A stretch of 24,742 nucleotides of DNA, taken from an uncultured Desulfarculaceae bacterium (lineage in GTDB: Bacteria; Desulfobacterota; Desulfarculia; Desulfarculales; Desulfarculaceae). The position numbers and the translations under genes are program-made. Below are positions 1-8,104 of the stretch, one piece after another; the first letter of the stretch is position 1; each line of letters starts with the position of its first letter. A model generated the notes under the pieces. That model did not search any database. It was not told where the DNA came from and saw nothing but the letters and a program-made list of their open reading frames with translations. The DNA is taken from assembly GCA_937908275.1 (NCBI GenBank), contig CALERA010000239.1, positions 1-24,742 of the forward strand. Reading direction: 5' to 3'.

Positions 1-2
1 GG

Positions 3-371
3 CGCATCGACAAGGGCGCCGCCAGCGACGAGGGCGCGGTGCTCATCGGCAGCCAGCCGGTGTCCCCGGTGATGGCCGTGGAGACCATCGAGATGGTCTG
101 CGTCTCCGAGGTCTGCGAGCCCGAGGAAGTGGCCCCCGGCCCGAGCGCCCCGGCCGAGACCGCGCCGCCGGCCGCGCCGCCGGTCCGCCCCGATGAACCC
201 CACATCGAGCCCAACACCGTCCTGGTCCCGCCGGCGCCCCGGGAGGAGTTGGCCGCCCAGGCCAGCAGCGAGCAGATCGCCCAGGCCCCGGCCGAGGAGG
301 CCCCCGCGGACCCCAGCGAGAAAAAACCCGCGGCCAAGGGCCGCAACCGGGGGGCCGGCCGCCGGGCCTAG
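3..371 (+). CDS. C-terminal part of an unidentified protein with a Pro/Ala/Glu-rich tail (5' end outside window)
   Basis: The reading frame is open from the first bases of the window to a TAG stop at 369-371, so the true start lies upstream. An internal ATG at 39 has no reason to be preferred. The first 40 or so visible residues look folded and contain two cysteines (a short V-C-V-S-E-V-C stretch). The rest is low-complexity, rich in Pro, Ala and Glu, and ends in a basic tail (K-G-R-N-R-G-A-G-R-R-A). I do not recognise the family. It lies 46 bases upstream of the XXXCH-domain gene on the same strand, so the two may be cotranscribed. No function is proposed. Confidence 0.55.
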   Translation, partial: RIDKGAASDEGAVLIGSQPVSPVMAVETIEMVCVSEVCEPEEVAPGPSAPAETAPPAAPPVRPDEPHIEPNTVLVPPAPREELAAQASSEQIAQAPAEEAPADPSEKKPAAKGRNRGAGRRA

Positions 372-417
372 GGCCCGCCCCGGCCGGACCCATGAACCCC
401 ACGAAAGGAAGCCCTAG

Positions 418-1002
418 ATGTCAGACGGCAAGAGCCAGAAGAGCGAGCGCATCCTCTCCCCGGCCGAGGCGGCCGACTTCCTGCGCCGCTTGGCCGACCA
501 GTTCGCCGCCGGTTCGGTGGAGATTGGCGCGGTGGCGGTCGAGCTGGACCAGAACCTGGAGCTGAAACAGTCGGTGAAGACCAAGCCCGACAAGATCTCC
601 TTCAAGCTCAAGCTCAAATACGAGAAATCCCTGATGCCCGCCGGCCTGGCCCCGGCCGGACACCCGGCCCTGGACAGCGACGATGACGACGACGAGGAGC
701 AGGAGGCCCAGGGCCGTCCCAGCTACAAGTCCCTGAAAAAGCACATGGGCAGCTCCTTCAAGGCCCTCAAGGCCAGCCTGGGCCAGGGCAGGCCCCTGGA
801 GGTGGAGGTGGTGCACAGCTTCGTGCACGACTGCCACCTGATGTGCACCTTCCCCGGCAAGGGCGATCCCATGTATCCCCAGTTCGTCGCCCTGGCCGAC
901 CGCCTCCTGGCCACGGTGGAGGCCGGCGACCTGGCGACCGCCCAGACGATCCTGGGCGAGATGGACGCCCAGAAAAAGGCCTGCCACGACGAATACAAGT
1001 AA
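418..1002 (+). CDS. XXXCH-domain protein (GAK-system associated)
   Basis: This 194-residue protein ends in the K-K-A-C-H-D-E-Y-K sequence expected of the XXXCH domain, a small domain named for a near-terminal Cys-His pair and described as a companion of the bacterial GAK system (GNAT acetyltransferase, ATP-grasp and kinase genes). The C-terminal domain spans about residues 102-194. An acidic linker (about 85-95, mostly Asp and Glu) separates it from an N-terminal alpha/beta segment (about 11-70). That segment resembles the amphi-Trp domains of the same system in layout but has no tryptophan. A purine-rich ribosome binding site (aaaggaag) lies 8 bases before the ATG. No other GAK gene is visible here; they could lie upstream of base 1. 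The biochemical role of the family is not known. The domain call is from memory of the motif. Confidence 0.7.
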   Translation: MSDGKSQKSERILSPAEAADFLRRLADQFAAGSVEIGAVAVELDQNLELKQSVKTKPDKISFKLKLKYEKSLMPAGLAPAGHPALDSDDDDDEEQEAQGRPSYKSLKKHMGSSFKALKASLGQGRPLEVEVVHSFVHDCHLMCTFPGKGDPMYPQFVALADRLLATVEAGDLATAQTILGEMDAQKKACHDEYK

Positions 1003-1023
1003 CCGCGCCTGGGCGCTAAATGT

Positions 1024-1051
1024 GGCCCGGCCCCCCGAGGGAGGCCGGGCC
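1024..1051. terminator. Intrinsic terminator between convergent genes
   Basis: A perfect 9-bp stem (ggcccggcc / ggccgggcc) with a 10-base loop lies between the XXXCH gene and the convergent PhoH gene. It is followed on the plus strand by gttgcgtttt, a moderate T-rich tract. It most likely ends plus-strand transcription. Confidence 0.7.
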
Positions 1052-1080
1052 GTTGCGTTTTGGGCCGGATTATCGCTGGG

Positions 1081-2409
1081 CTACAGCAGGCGGGAGCCCA
1101 GCTCGGCCACCTGGGAGCGCTCGCCCTTGACCAGGGTCACGTGGCCGGACAGGGTCTCGTCCTTGAGTTTTTCCACCAGATGGGTCAGGCCGTTGCTGCT
1201 GGCGTCCAGGTAGGGGTGGTCGATCTGCTCCGGATCGCCGGTGAAGACGATCTTGGTGCCCTCGCCCACCCGGGTGATCAGGGTCTTGATCATGTGCGGG
1301 GTCAGGTTCTGGGCCTCGTCGCAGATGATGAACTGGCCGGGGATGCTGCGCCCCCGGATGTAGGTCAGGGCCTCCATCTCCAACAGGCCCTGGGCCAGCA
1401 GGTAGTCATGGGCCCCGAAGCCGCCCTTGGCCCCCTTCTGCCCCTGCAGGGCCGGGTAATCCCGGAACAGGAACTGGAGGTTGTCGTAGAGGGGCTGCAT
1501 CCAGGGCCGCAGCTTGTCCTCCTTCTCGCCGGGCAGATAGCCCAGGTCGTTGCCCATGGGCACGATGGGCCGGGTGACCAGGAGCTTGGCGAAGCTCTTC
1601 TGCTCCATGACCTTTTCCAGGCCGGCGGCCAGGGCCAGCAGGGTCTTGCCGGTGCCGGCCGGGCCGGAGAGGGTCACGATCTTCACCTGGTCGTCCAGCA
1701 GGAGCTCCAGGGCGAAGCGCTGCTCCTTGTTGCGCGGCTTCAAGCCCATGCACTCGGCCTCGGCCAGGGCCAGGGGCGTCAGGTGCCCGGCCTGAAAGCG
1801 GGACAGGGCCGAGAGCGAGGGTTGCTCCCGGCATTTCAGGACGAAGAACTGGTGGGGATGGGGCCGCCGCCGGCCGGAGAGGGGCAGGCGGCCCTGTTCA
1901 TAGAAGGTGTCGATCTCCTGCGAGGCCAGGTGCAGCTCGCGCACCCCGCTGTACAGGGCCTCGAAGTCCACCTTGTCGTTGAGGAAATCCTCGGCCGGCA
2001 CTCCCAGGACGTCGGCCTTGACCCGCAGGTTCAGGTCCTTGGTCACCAGCACCACCGGCTCCACCAACTCCCGCTCCAGGCTCCAGGCCAGGCCCAGGAT
2101 GCGGTTGTCGGCCTTGCCCAGGTCCAGGGTGGGGGGGAAGCCGCCGGCCAGTTCGTGATGGTTCACTTCGATGCGCACCGACCCGCCCTTGCGCGTGGGC
2201 ACCCCCTGGGCCAGGCTGCCGCTGGTGCGCAGCTCGTCCAGTTCGCGGGAGACCATGCGGGCGTTGCGGCCGATCTCGTCCTGCCGGCGTTTGAGGTCGT
2301 CGATCTCCTCAATCACCGCCAGAGGCAGGACCACGTTGTTTTCCTGGAAGACGTAGAGGGCTCGGGGGTCGTGAAGCAGGACGTTGGTGTCAAGCACATA
2401 GGTCTTCAT
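1081..2409 (-). CDS. PhoH family protein (PIN domain fused to PhoH ATPase)
   Basis: This 442-residue protein has an N-terminal PIN nuclease domain (about 1-150) and a C-terminal PhoH ATPase domain (about 225-442). The PIN domain keeps the acidic residues expected for metal binding: D7 in L-D-T-N, E34/E35, D101 and D125. The ATPase has a Walker A motif G-P-A-G-T-G-K-T at 249-256, a Walker B-like I-I-C-D-E-A-Q-N at 361-368 and a G-D-P-E-Q-I-D motif at 391-397. This is the YlaK/PhoH2 arrangement. Related PhoH2 proteins have been described as RNA helicase/ribonucleases, so an RNA-processing role is likely but inferred. The length is normal for the family. The start has a GGGAGGT about 13 bases upstream, slightly far for a Shine-Dalgarno sequence. 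It is probably monocistronic, with the MCP gene ending upstream on the same strand. Confidence 0.93.
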   Translation of the reverse strand: MKTYVLDTNVLLHDPRALYVFQENNVVLPLAVIEEIDDLKRRQDEIGRNARMVSRELDELRTSGSLAQGVPTRKGGSVRIEVNHHELAGGFPPTLDLGKADNRILGLAWSLERELVEPVVLVTKDLNLRVKADVLGVPAEDFLNDKVDFEALYSGVRELHLASQEIDTFYEQGRLPLSGRRRPHPHQFFVLKCREQPSLSALSRFQAGHLTPLALAEAECMGLKPRNKEQRFALELLLDDQVKIVTLSGPAGTGKTLLALAAGLEKVMEQKSFAKLLVTRPIVPMGNDLGYLPGEKEDKLRPWMQPLYDNLQFLFRDYPALQGQKGAKGGFGAHDYLLAQGLLEMEALTYIRGRSIPGQFIICDEAQNLTPHMIKTLITRVGEGTKIVFTGDPEQIDHPYLDASSNGLTHLVEKLKDETLSGHVTLVKGERSQVAELGSRLL

Positions 2410-2473
2410 GTTAGAGAGTCCACCTCCCGCCAGGGTTTGGGGTCAATGGCTTCTTCTCTACATGTAGACGATG

Positions 2474-2514
2474 GAAGGGGGATGGACCACTATATTCTGC
2501 GTCCACCCCCCTTC
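2474..2514. repeat. Long imperfect inverted repeat with an AT-rich loop between the MCP and PhoH genes
   Basis: The arms gaaggggg-a-tggac (2474-2487) and gtcca-c-cccccttc (2501-2514) pair at 13 of 14 positions around a 13-base loop. On the minus strand the loop holds TATAGT, a good -10 element for the PhoH gene. A weak -35 (TTACAG) lies 19 bases before it. The hairpin follows the MCP stop by about 25 bases but has no U-tract, so it may be a promoter-associated dyad, a weak terminator, or both. Confidence 0.45.
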
Positions 2515-2539
2515 TGTAACCGAATCTTAACCGCTCGGC

Positions 2540-4366
2540 CTAGGCCGCGGGCAGGGCCCGGCGCAGCTCCAGCCGTCCGCGCCGCAGGCGGTCCGGGGCC
2601 ACCCGCGCCCGGCCGCGCCCGTCGCCCCGGATCAGGGCCGCCAGTTGCCCCACCAGGCCTTGCAGTCCGCCGGACTGGGCCGAGAGCTCCTCGGCCGCGG
2701 CCGAGCCCTGCTCGGCGTTGGCCGCCACCTGCTGCACCACCCGGTCCATCTCGCCCACGGCCAGGCTGATCTGCTCCAGGCCCTGGGCCTGCTCCTGGCT
2801 GGCGGCGGAGATATCGCCCACCAGCGTGGCCGCCTTCAGGGCGCTCTGCTCCACCTGGTCAAAGGCCTCGTTGGTGGAAACCACCAGCTCGCTGCCCTCG
2901 CGCACGTGCTGCTGGCTGGTCTCGATCACCTCCTGGGTGTTGCGGGCGGCCTGGGCCGCGCGCAGGGCCAGGGAGCGCACCTCGCCGGCCACCACCGCGA
3001 AGCCGGCCCCGGCGCTGCCGGCCCGGGCCGCCTCCACGGCGGCGTTCAGGGCCAACAGGTTGGTCTGGAAGGCGATCTCGTCAATGGTCTTGACGATGCG
3101 GGTGGTCTCGTCGCCGGCCTGGCGCACCTTCTCGATGGCCCGGCGCAGGGCGCGCATGGAGCTGTTGGCCTGGCCCACCACCTCCCGGGTCTGGTCCATG
3201 ATCAGGTTGGCCTGCTGGGCGTTCTCGGCGTTCTGCTTGGTCATGGCCGAAAGCTGCTCCAGGGAGGCGGCGGTCTGCTCCAGGGAGGCGGCCTGGCGGC
3301 TGGCCCCGTCGGCCAGGAGCTGGCTGGAGGCCGCCACCTCGGCCGAGGCCTGGCCCAGTTCGCTGGCGCTGTCCTCCAGGTTGGCGCTGATCAGCCCCAC
3401 CGGCCCGGTGACCGCCCGGGTCAGGCCCCAGGCCAGGAACAGGCCCAGCAGGATGGCCAGCCCGCCCGCGCCCAGCATCAGCCACTCGGCCTGGTCCATC
3501 AGGGCGTACATCTTGTCGTGCTGGGATTGCAGCATCTCCTCGCCGGCCTTGAGGTTGGCCCGGCCGGCGGCCACCATCTCCTTGTCCACCGCCTGCTCCT
3601 GCTCGGCCAGTTGATGCACCCGGGCCAGGATCGCGCGGTATTCCGCCATCTGGGTTTGCAACTGCTGGGCCGCGCGGCCCAGACCGTCCTGGCCGGCCGC
3701 GGCCCGCCCCCAGGCGGCCAGTCGCTGGTTCGCCGCCTCGGCCGCGCTCTGGGCCGCCTCCCAGGACTTGGCGTCCTTGAACACCAGGTAGGCCGCCGCG
3801 GCCATGCGGAAGACCAGTTGGGCGTCCACCGCCTGGCGCAGGCCCTGGCTCAGCTCCAGGGCCGCCTGGAGCGCGGCCTCGCCCCCGCCCGCCGCCTGGC
3901 GCACCCTCAGGGCCAGTTGGGGCTCCACCTCGCGCACCAGGGCCAGGAACTGACCATTATGGCCGAGCAAATCCTGGGCGGACTGGCGCTGCTGGTCGGC
4001 GGTCTGCACCAGGCGGGAGAAGCTGGCCTGATAGGCGTCCAGGGAGCGCATGGCCTCGGCCAGGCGGGCCTGGTCGGCCGGGTCGGCGTAGCGGCCCTGA
4101 GCCTCGCTCCCCAGTTTGCGCTGGGCTTCCACCTGGGCCAGGGTGCGCTGGATGTACTGCGGATCGTGGCGCAGGAGGTAGTTCTTCTCGTGGCGGCGGG
4201 ATTCCAGGTTCTGCTTGACCATCAGGGTCGCGCTCTGGGACTTGTCCACCCGGGCGTGCAGGGCCAGCATGGCCCCCACCCCCACCAGGGCCACCAACGC
4301 CAGCAGCACCAAGACCACGCTGATGCCGCCAAAGACCTTGTAACCCAATCTCACCTTCGCCCACAT
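2540..4366 (-). CDS. Methyl-accepting chemotaxis protein with an HBM-like sensor domain
   Basis: This is a transmembrane chemoreceptor of 608 residues from the chosen start. The segments are: TM1 about 13-38; an all-helical periplasmic region of about 255 residues; TM2 about 295-316; a short HAMP-like stretch; and a long cytoplasmic signalling helix pair. The hairpin tip at about 429-467 is the conserved MCP core that contacts CheA and CheW (D-E-I-A-F-Q-T-N-L-L-A-L-N-A-A). The start of the periplasmic part (R-R-H-E-K-N-Y-L-L-R) and its length resemble the helical bimodular (HBM) sensors that bind small organic acids; the ligand here is unknown. No C-terminal CheR-binding pentapeptide is seen. 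The ATG at 4366 is preferred over an in-frame start at 4417 because an AGGGGGG sequence precedes it closely. It begins 31 bases after the sensor kinase stop, so the two are probably cotranscribed. Confidence 0.92.
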   Translation of the reverse strand: MWAKVRLGYKVFGGISVVLVLLALVALVGVGAMLALHARVDKSQSATLMVKQNLESRRHEKNYLLRHDPQYIQRTLAQVEAQRKLGSEAQGRYADPADQARLAEAMRSLDAYQASFSRLVQTADQQRQSAQDLLGHNGQFLALVREVEPQLALRVRQAAGGGEAALQAALELSQGLRQAVDAQLVFRMAAAAYLVFKDAKSWEAAQSAAEAANQRLAAWGRAAAGQDGLGRAAQQLQTQMAEYRAILARVHQLAEQEQAVDKEMVAAGRANLKAGEEMLQSQHDKMYALMDQAEWLMLGAGGLAILLGLFLAWGLTRAVTGPVGLISANLEDSASELGQASAEVAASSQLLADGASRQAASLEQTAASLEQLSAMTKQNAENAQQANLIMDQTREVVGQANSSMRALRRAIEKVRQAGDETTRIVKTIDEIAFQTNLLALNAAVEAARAGSAGAGFAVVAGEVRSLALRAAQAARNTQEVIETSQQHVREGSELVVSTNEAFDQVEQSALKAATLVGDISAASQEQAQGLEQISLAVGEMDRVVQQVAANAEQGSAAAEELSAQSGGLQGLVGQLAALIRGDGRGRARVAPDRLRRGRLELRRALPAA

Positions 4367-4397
4367 GGCAGCCCCCCTGCGTGTGTATCTGTAGGAT

Positions 4398-7088
4398 CTA
4401 GCTAGACGATGCTCCATCCAGGGCCCGGCGCACGGCCAGGGCCAATTCCCGGCGCTGCAGCGGTTTCAGGATCACCTCCCGCACCCCGGCCTCCCGGGCC
4501 TGTTCCTGGATCACGCTGTCGCTGAAGCCGGTGCAGATGACCACCGGCATCGCGGGGCGCGCCTGGCGCACGGCCAGGGCCAAGTCCAGGCCGGTCAGGC
4601 CGGGCATGGTCAGGTCGCTGAGCACCAGGTCGAAATCGTCGGGACGCTCCCGGAAGGCCCGCAAGGCGGCGGCGCTCTCGTCGAAGCTGCTCACCTGGTA
4701 GCCCAGACTGGCCAACAGGCGGGTGATGACATCCACCAGGTCCGGCTCGTCATCCACCACCAGGATGCGTTCTTCCCCTCCGGGCAGGGGGGGACGCTCC
4801 GGGGCTGGTCGCGCCACCTCCTGGGCGGTCAGGCGGGGCAGCAGGACATGAAAGGTGGCGCCCCGGCCGGGCTCGCTGTAGGCCCGGATCGCTCCCCCGT
4901 GACCGGAGACGATGCCGTGCACCACCGCCAAACCCAGGCCGGTCCCTTGTCCCTGGGGCTTGGTGGTGAAAAACGGCTCGAAGATGCGCTCCAGGATTTC
5001 GCTGGTCATGCCCGGGCCATTGTCGCTGACGCTCAGGCGCAGGTGCGGACCGGGTTGCAGGTCGGCCATTCCCTCCAGGTCCTCCGCCGTCAGCTCCATG
5101 GCGGTGATGGAGACCTCCAGACGGCCGCCGCTCTGGGCCATGGCCTGGGCCGCGTTGGTGCACAGGTTCATCAGCACCTGGTGCATCTGGCTGGGGTCGG
5201 CCAGGACTCGGGCCGGCTCCGGCGGCAGGTGGGTCTGGATGGAAATGGTGGCCGGCAGGGTGGCCCGCAACAGTTTCAGGGTTTCCCGAACAATCAGGCT
5301 CAGGTCCAGGGGCCGGCGCTCCTGCTCCACCTGACGGCTGAAGGAAAGGATCTGGCGCACCAGCTCCTTGGCCCGCTCGCAGGCCAAAAGGGCGTGATCC
5401 AGAAACTCGGTTTGTTTGGTTCCAGGCTCCGAGGCCAGGCGGGCCAGTTCGCAATAACCACCCACCGCGCCCAGGATATTGTTGAAATCATGGGCGATGC
5501 CCCCGGCCAGGCGGCCCAGGGCCTCCATCTTGTGGGCCTGGCGCAGGTAGCCGCGCAGGCGGTTTTCCTGGGTCACGTCCCGCTGCCGGGCCACGTACCC
5601 GCTGACCTGGCCCTGGGCGTCGCGCAGGGGGGCCAGGGAGGTGCGCACCACCCGGGGACGGCCCCCATCCTGGGCCAGGCTGATCTGGCCGCGCCAGGAC
5701 AGCCCTTGTTCCAGGCGCGCCGAAACCCGGGCGTGCTGTTCGCTGCCCAGGTGCTGGGGATCCAGGAACGGGGCCGGCCCCAGGGGCAGTTCCCGGCCCT
5801 CCAACTGGTGCATATCCCGCCAGGCCTGGTTGGCGTACACCAGACGACCGGCGAGGTCGGCGATGGCCACCCCGTCGTCGTTCTGCTCCACCACCGCGGC
5901 CAGGCGGTCCCGCTCGCTCTCGGCCATCAGGCGGGGAGTGAGGTCCAAGCCGGTGCAGACCCAGCCCTGCATCCCGGACCAACCCCCGCGCAGGGGCTGG
6001 ACGGTCCACTCCACCTGGCGCCAACCGCCCTGGGCCTGGCGCAGGGGCAGGACCCGGAAGTTGCCCTGGGAATGGTCGCCATTGGCGATGAAAAAGGCCC
6101 GGTTCAGGTCGGCCTGGCCCGGGGGCAGGAAGGTGGCGCAAAAGTCCCGCAGGCGGGCATCGTCCACCGGCACCCCCGTGAGGCTGGCCAGGGAGCGATT
6201 GTAGTGCAGCACCCGGCCATCCTCGTCCAGGACCATGACCATGGCCCGGGTGTTTTCCAAAAGGCTGCGGGCGAAGTCGCGTTGCAGGGTCAGTTCCGCC
6301 TGGTATTGCCGGCGCTCCAGCAGACGGGAGAGACGGCCGGCCACCACCTCCATCAGCACCCGCTCCTCCAGCAGGAACGGCCCCAGGTCGGCGGCGGGCC
6401 GGGCCTCGCGGTAGACCACCTCCAGCCAGCCGCGGGGTTGGCCGTCCAGGGTCAGGGGCAGGCTCATGCACCAGGGAGTTTCGCGGAATCCAGGGCCGCG
6501 CCAGGTCTCGCCCTGCCAGCTCAATTGAGCCGCGGCCACCTTGGCGTGGCGAAATCCCCAGGGCAACTGCTCCACCACCGCCTGGAAGAGCTGTGGTAGC
6601 TCCAGCTCAGGATTTTCCATGATGGTCAGGAGGTTATAGAGGCAGTCCAGCTCCTGCACCCGCTTGCCCAGGACCTGTTCCAGGCGCAGGCGCAGGCCGC
6701 GCTCCCGTTCCAGGCAGTCCCGGAGACGCAGGCAGGCCAACAGGGCGACGCCGTCCGCCCAGGGGACCGGGGCCAGATGGAGGTCCAGGTCCAGGGGACC
6801 GCGGCCGTCCCGGGCCGGCAGGCGCCAGGGCCAGCGTCCCGCGCCCTGGCGCCGGGCCGCCTCCAGACGGCCTTGCAGGTCATCCAGGCCATAGGCGGTC
6901 TGCTCGTCGCAAAGCTCGGCGGCCCGGGGATTTTCCGACCCCAACAGGACGCGAGCCTGTCGGTTGTGGGCCAGCACCGCCGGGGAATCGCTGGCCAGGA
7001 TCAAGGCCGCTCCGTCCAGGGCCTCCAGAAAGGCGTCGAGGTTGGACGCCTCGGTCGTCTGTGGGTTTAGGGCAAACATTTGGGGCAT
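4398..7088 (-). CDS. Hybrid PAS-domain sensor histidine kinase with C-terminal receiver
   Basis: This 896-residue protein has no clear transmembrane segment and is probably a cytoplasmic sensor. The order of parts is: a PAS-like N-terminal segment (about 17-120), a GAF-like region (about 140-255), two PAS domains (about 270-385 and 395-505), HisKA with phospho-acceptor H533 in I-A-H-D-F-N-N-I, HATPase_c with N641, D-N-G-P-G-M at 689-694 and G-T-G-L-G-L-A at 715-721, and a receiver domain (about 774-890). The receiver has D-D-E near the start, phosphorylation site D825 and K875 in L-K-P. The H-D-F-N-N type of H-box is typical of hybrid kinases of this class. The gene is followed at once by the chemoreceptor. 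No separate response regulator is adjacent, so the output partner is unknown. An alternative ATG lies 9 bases downstream, and neither start has a strong ribosome binding site. Confidence 0.92.
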   Translation of the reverse strand: MPQMFALNPQTTEASNLDAFLEALDGAALILASDSPAVLAHNRQARVLLGSENPRAAELCDEQTAYGLDDLQGRLEAARRQGAGRWPWRLPARDGRGPLDLDLHLAPVPWADGVALLACLRLRDCLERERGLRLRLEQVLGKRVQELDCLYNLLTIMENPELELPQLFQAVVEQLPWGFRHAKVAAAQLSWQGETWRGPGFRETPWCMSLPLTLDGQPRGWLEVVYREARPAADLGPFLLEERVLMEVVAGRLSRLLERRQYQAELTLQRDFARSLLENTRAMVMVLDEDGRVLHYNRSLASLTGVPVDDARLRDFCATFLPPGQADLNRAFFIANGDHSQGNFRVLPLRQAQGGWRQVEWTVQPLRGGWSGMQGWVCTGLDLTPRLMAESERDRLAAVVEQNDDGVAIADLAGRLVYANQAWRDMHQLEGRELPLGPAPFLDPQHLGSEQHARVSARLEQGLSWRGQISLAQDGGRPRVVRTSLAPLRDAQGQVSGYVARQRDVTQENRLRGYLRQAHKMEALGRLAGGIAHDFNNILGAVGGYCELARLASEPGTKQTEFLDHALLACERAKELVRQILSFSRQVEQERRPLDLSLIVRETLKLLRATLPATISIQTHLPPEPARVLADPSQMHQVLMNLCTNAAQAMAQSGGRLEVSITAMELTAEDLEGMADLQPGPHLRLSVSDNGPGMTSEILERIFEPFFTTKPQGQGTGLGLAVVHGIVSGHGGAIRAYSEPGRGATFHVLLPRLTAQEVARPAPERPPLPGGEERILVVDDEPDLVDVITRLLASLGYQVSSFDESAAALRAFRERPDDFDLVLSDLTMPGLTGLDLALAVRQARPAMPVVICTGFSDSVIQEQAREAGVREVILKPLQRRELALAVRRALDGASSS

Positions 7089-7173
7089 CCCGGCTTGGTT
7101 GTATGAACGCCATCCCGGTTTGGCAGATACTAAATCGATTCAGGATTCAGGGTAATAAGGTCTGCCCTCCAAT

Positions 7174-7209
7174 TTGCCCAGGGGCAATACCTCATTTGGA
7201 CTAATCCAA
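7174..7209. promoter_or_regulatory. Two short dyads upstream of the sensor kinase gene
   Basis: A perfect 14-base palindrome-like dyad (ttgccc-ag-gggcaa, 7174-7187) and a second dyad (ttgga-ctaa-tccaa, 7196-7209) lie 86-121 bases upstream of the kinase start. They could be operators. No convincing -35/-10 pair was found beside them. The 280-base gap between the kinase and Rrf2 genes otherwise holds only the Rrf2 terminator. Confidence 0.3.
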
Positions 7210-7311
7210 GGCTTATTCCGGCCCGGCCCGCGCTGAAGCGCGCGGACCAAGGCTGGGACCGGTCTCGAATGGTCGGGGCGGGATTGCTATTGATTGAGAT
7301 TTGCTAAAAAA

Positions 7312-7340
7312 GCGGGCCGGGGTGGATATCCCCGGCCCGC
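7312..7340 (-). terminator. Intrinsic terminator of the Rrf2 regulator gene
   Basis: A perfect 11-bp GC-rich stem (gcgggccgggg / ccccggcccgc) with a 7-base loop is followed on the minus strand by a run of Ts (complement of 7306-7311). It lies 29 bases past the Rrf2 stop codon. This is a textbook rho-independent terminator. Confidence 0.88.
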
Positions 7341-7368
7341 TCTGGATTGGTTGGGATGCGGTCTAGGC

Positions 7369-7809
7369 CTAGGCGCCGACCGCCTGGCAGCGGGTGTCCA
7401 GGGCCTGCTGGCGCTCCACCATGTTGGCCAGGCTGATATTGGTCAAAAAATCCACCAGCAACTGGCTCATCTCTCCCCAGACCAGGTGCACGGTGCAGCC
7501 GCCCACCCGCTCGCAGATGGTGGGGTCCTGCACGCACTCCACCACGGCCAATGGCCCTTCCAGAGTACGCACGATGTCGTAAAGACTGACTTTATCCGGC
7601 GCCACCGCCAGCATGTAGCCGCCCTTGGCCCCGCGCACGCTGGTCACCAGGCCGGAGGCCTTCAGGGGGATCAAGAGCTGCTCCAGGTACTTGGCCGAGA
7701 TGCCCTGTCGCTGGGCCAGTTCCTGCAAGGCGATCGGGCCTTCGCCTGGGTGCAGCGCCAATTCCAACATCGCCCGCACGCCGTATCTTCCGCGAGTTGA
7801 TAACTTCAT
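7369..7809 (-). CDS. Rrf2 family transcriptional regulator, IscR-like with Fe-S ligands
   Basis: This 146-residue protein begins M-K-L-S-T-R-G-R-Y-G-V-R-A-M, the standard opening of the Rrf2 winged helix-turn-helix family. C92, C99 and C105, followed by H108, fall almost exactly where IscR holds its [2Fe-2S] cluster (three Cys plus His). The protein is therefore probably cluster-binding and senses iron-sulfur status, redox or nitric oxide. The first cysteine gap is one residue longer than in E. coli IscR. No isc or suf genes are adjacent, so its regulon cannot be read from context. It has its own terminator, and a candidate promoter lies about 140 bases upstream. Autoregulation is plausible. 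Confidence 0.9.
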   Translation of the reverse strand: MKLSTRGRYGVRAMLELALHPGEGPIALQELAQRQGISAKYLEQLLIPLKASGLVTSVRGAKGGYMLAVAPDKVSLYDIVRTLEGPLAVVECVQDPTICERVGGCTVHLVWGEMSQLLVDFLTNISLANMVERQQALDTRCQAVGA

Positions 7810-7917
7810 GGCCTCTGATGTCCGTGTTCAAGGTTGCACGCCAATCGGATCACCAACCGTCATCCGCCACCCCCCCCGGGCGGTGATAGGCCCACGGGCG
7901 AGGCAGGCGTCCGCGGT

Positions 7918-7940
7918 GGTGATTTTTTTCTCTAATCACC
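7918..7940. promoter_or_regulatory. Candidate operator dyad at the Rrf2 gene start site
   Basis: ggtgat (7918-7923) and atcacc (7935-7940) form an inverted repeat with an 11-base AT-rich spacer. It sits at the expected transcription start of the Rrf2 promoter on the minus strand, where a repressor site would be placed. Autoregulation by the Rrf2 protein is an inference. Confidence 0.4.
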
Positions 7941-7948
7941 CCACCCAA

Positions 7949-7977
7949 ACCATATTGGGAGGCTAGGTAAATTTCAA
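7949..7977 (-). promoter_or_regulatory. Candidate sigma70 promoter for the Rrf2 regulator
   Basis: On the minus strand TTGAAA (7977-7972) and TATGGT (7954-7949) are separated by exactly 17 bases. The predicted start near 7942 gives a leader of about 130 bases that carries the dyad at 7918-7940. Confidence 0.5.
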
Positions 7978-7992
7978 GGGGCAGGGGGTGGT

Positions 7993-8016
7993 TTTTTCGT
8001 TCCGCCTAACGAAAAA
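7993..8016. repeat. Perfect 9-bp inverted repeat upstream of the Rrf2 promoter
   Basis: tttttcgtt (7993-8001) and aacgaaaaa (8008-8016) are perfect inverted copies with a 6-base spacer. It lies 16 bases upstream of the Rrf2 -35 element and about 90 bases past the end of the permease gene. It lacks a GC-rich stem and a following U-tract, so a protein-binding site fits better than a terminator. Confidence 0.5.
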
Positions 8017-8104
8017 GCGCCAACTACGCCCGCATGCGCCCTTGTGCCGCTAGGATGCAGCCATGGTGGATAGTGAATGCAATTCAGAAGTTACTTGACC
8101 CGGG

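Noticed and set aside
1060..2769. 569-codon plus-strand open frame across the PhoH gene
   Set aside because: It is the antisense shadow of a clear PIN-PhoH gene, with Gly/Leu/Gln-rich composition and no recognisable domain. The high GC content makes such shadows common here.
7211..7260. Short self-complementary stretch around cgcgctgaagcgcg
   Set aside because: It is short and GC-only in a GC-rich genome, with no U-tract and no nearby gene boundary it would explain.
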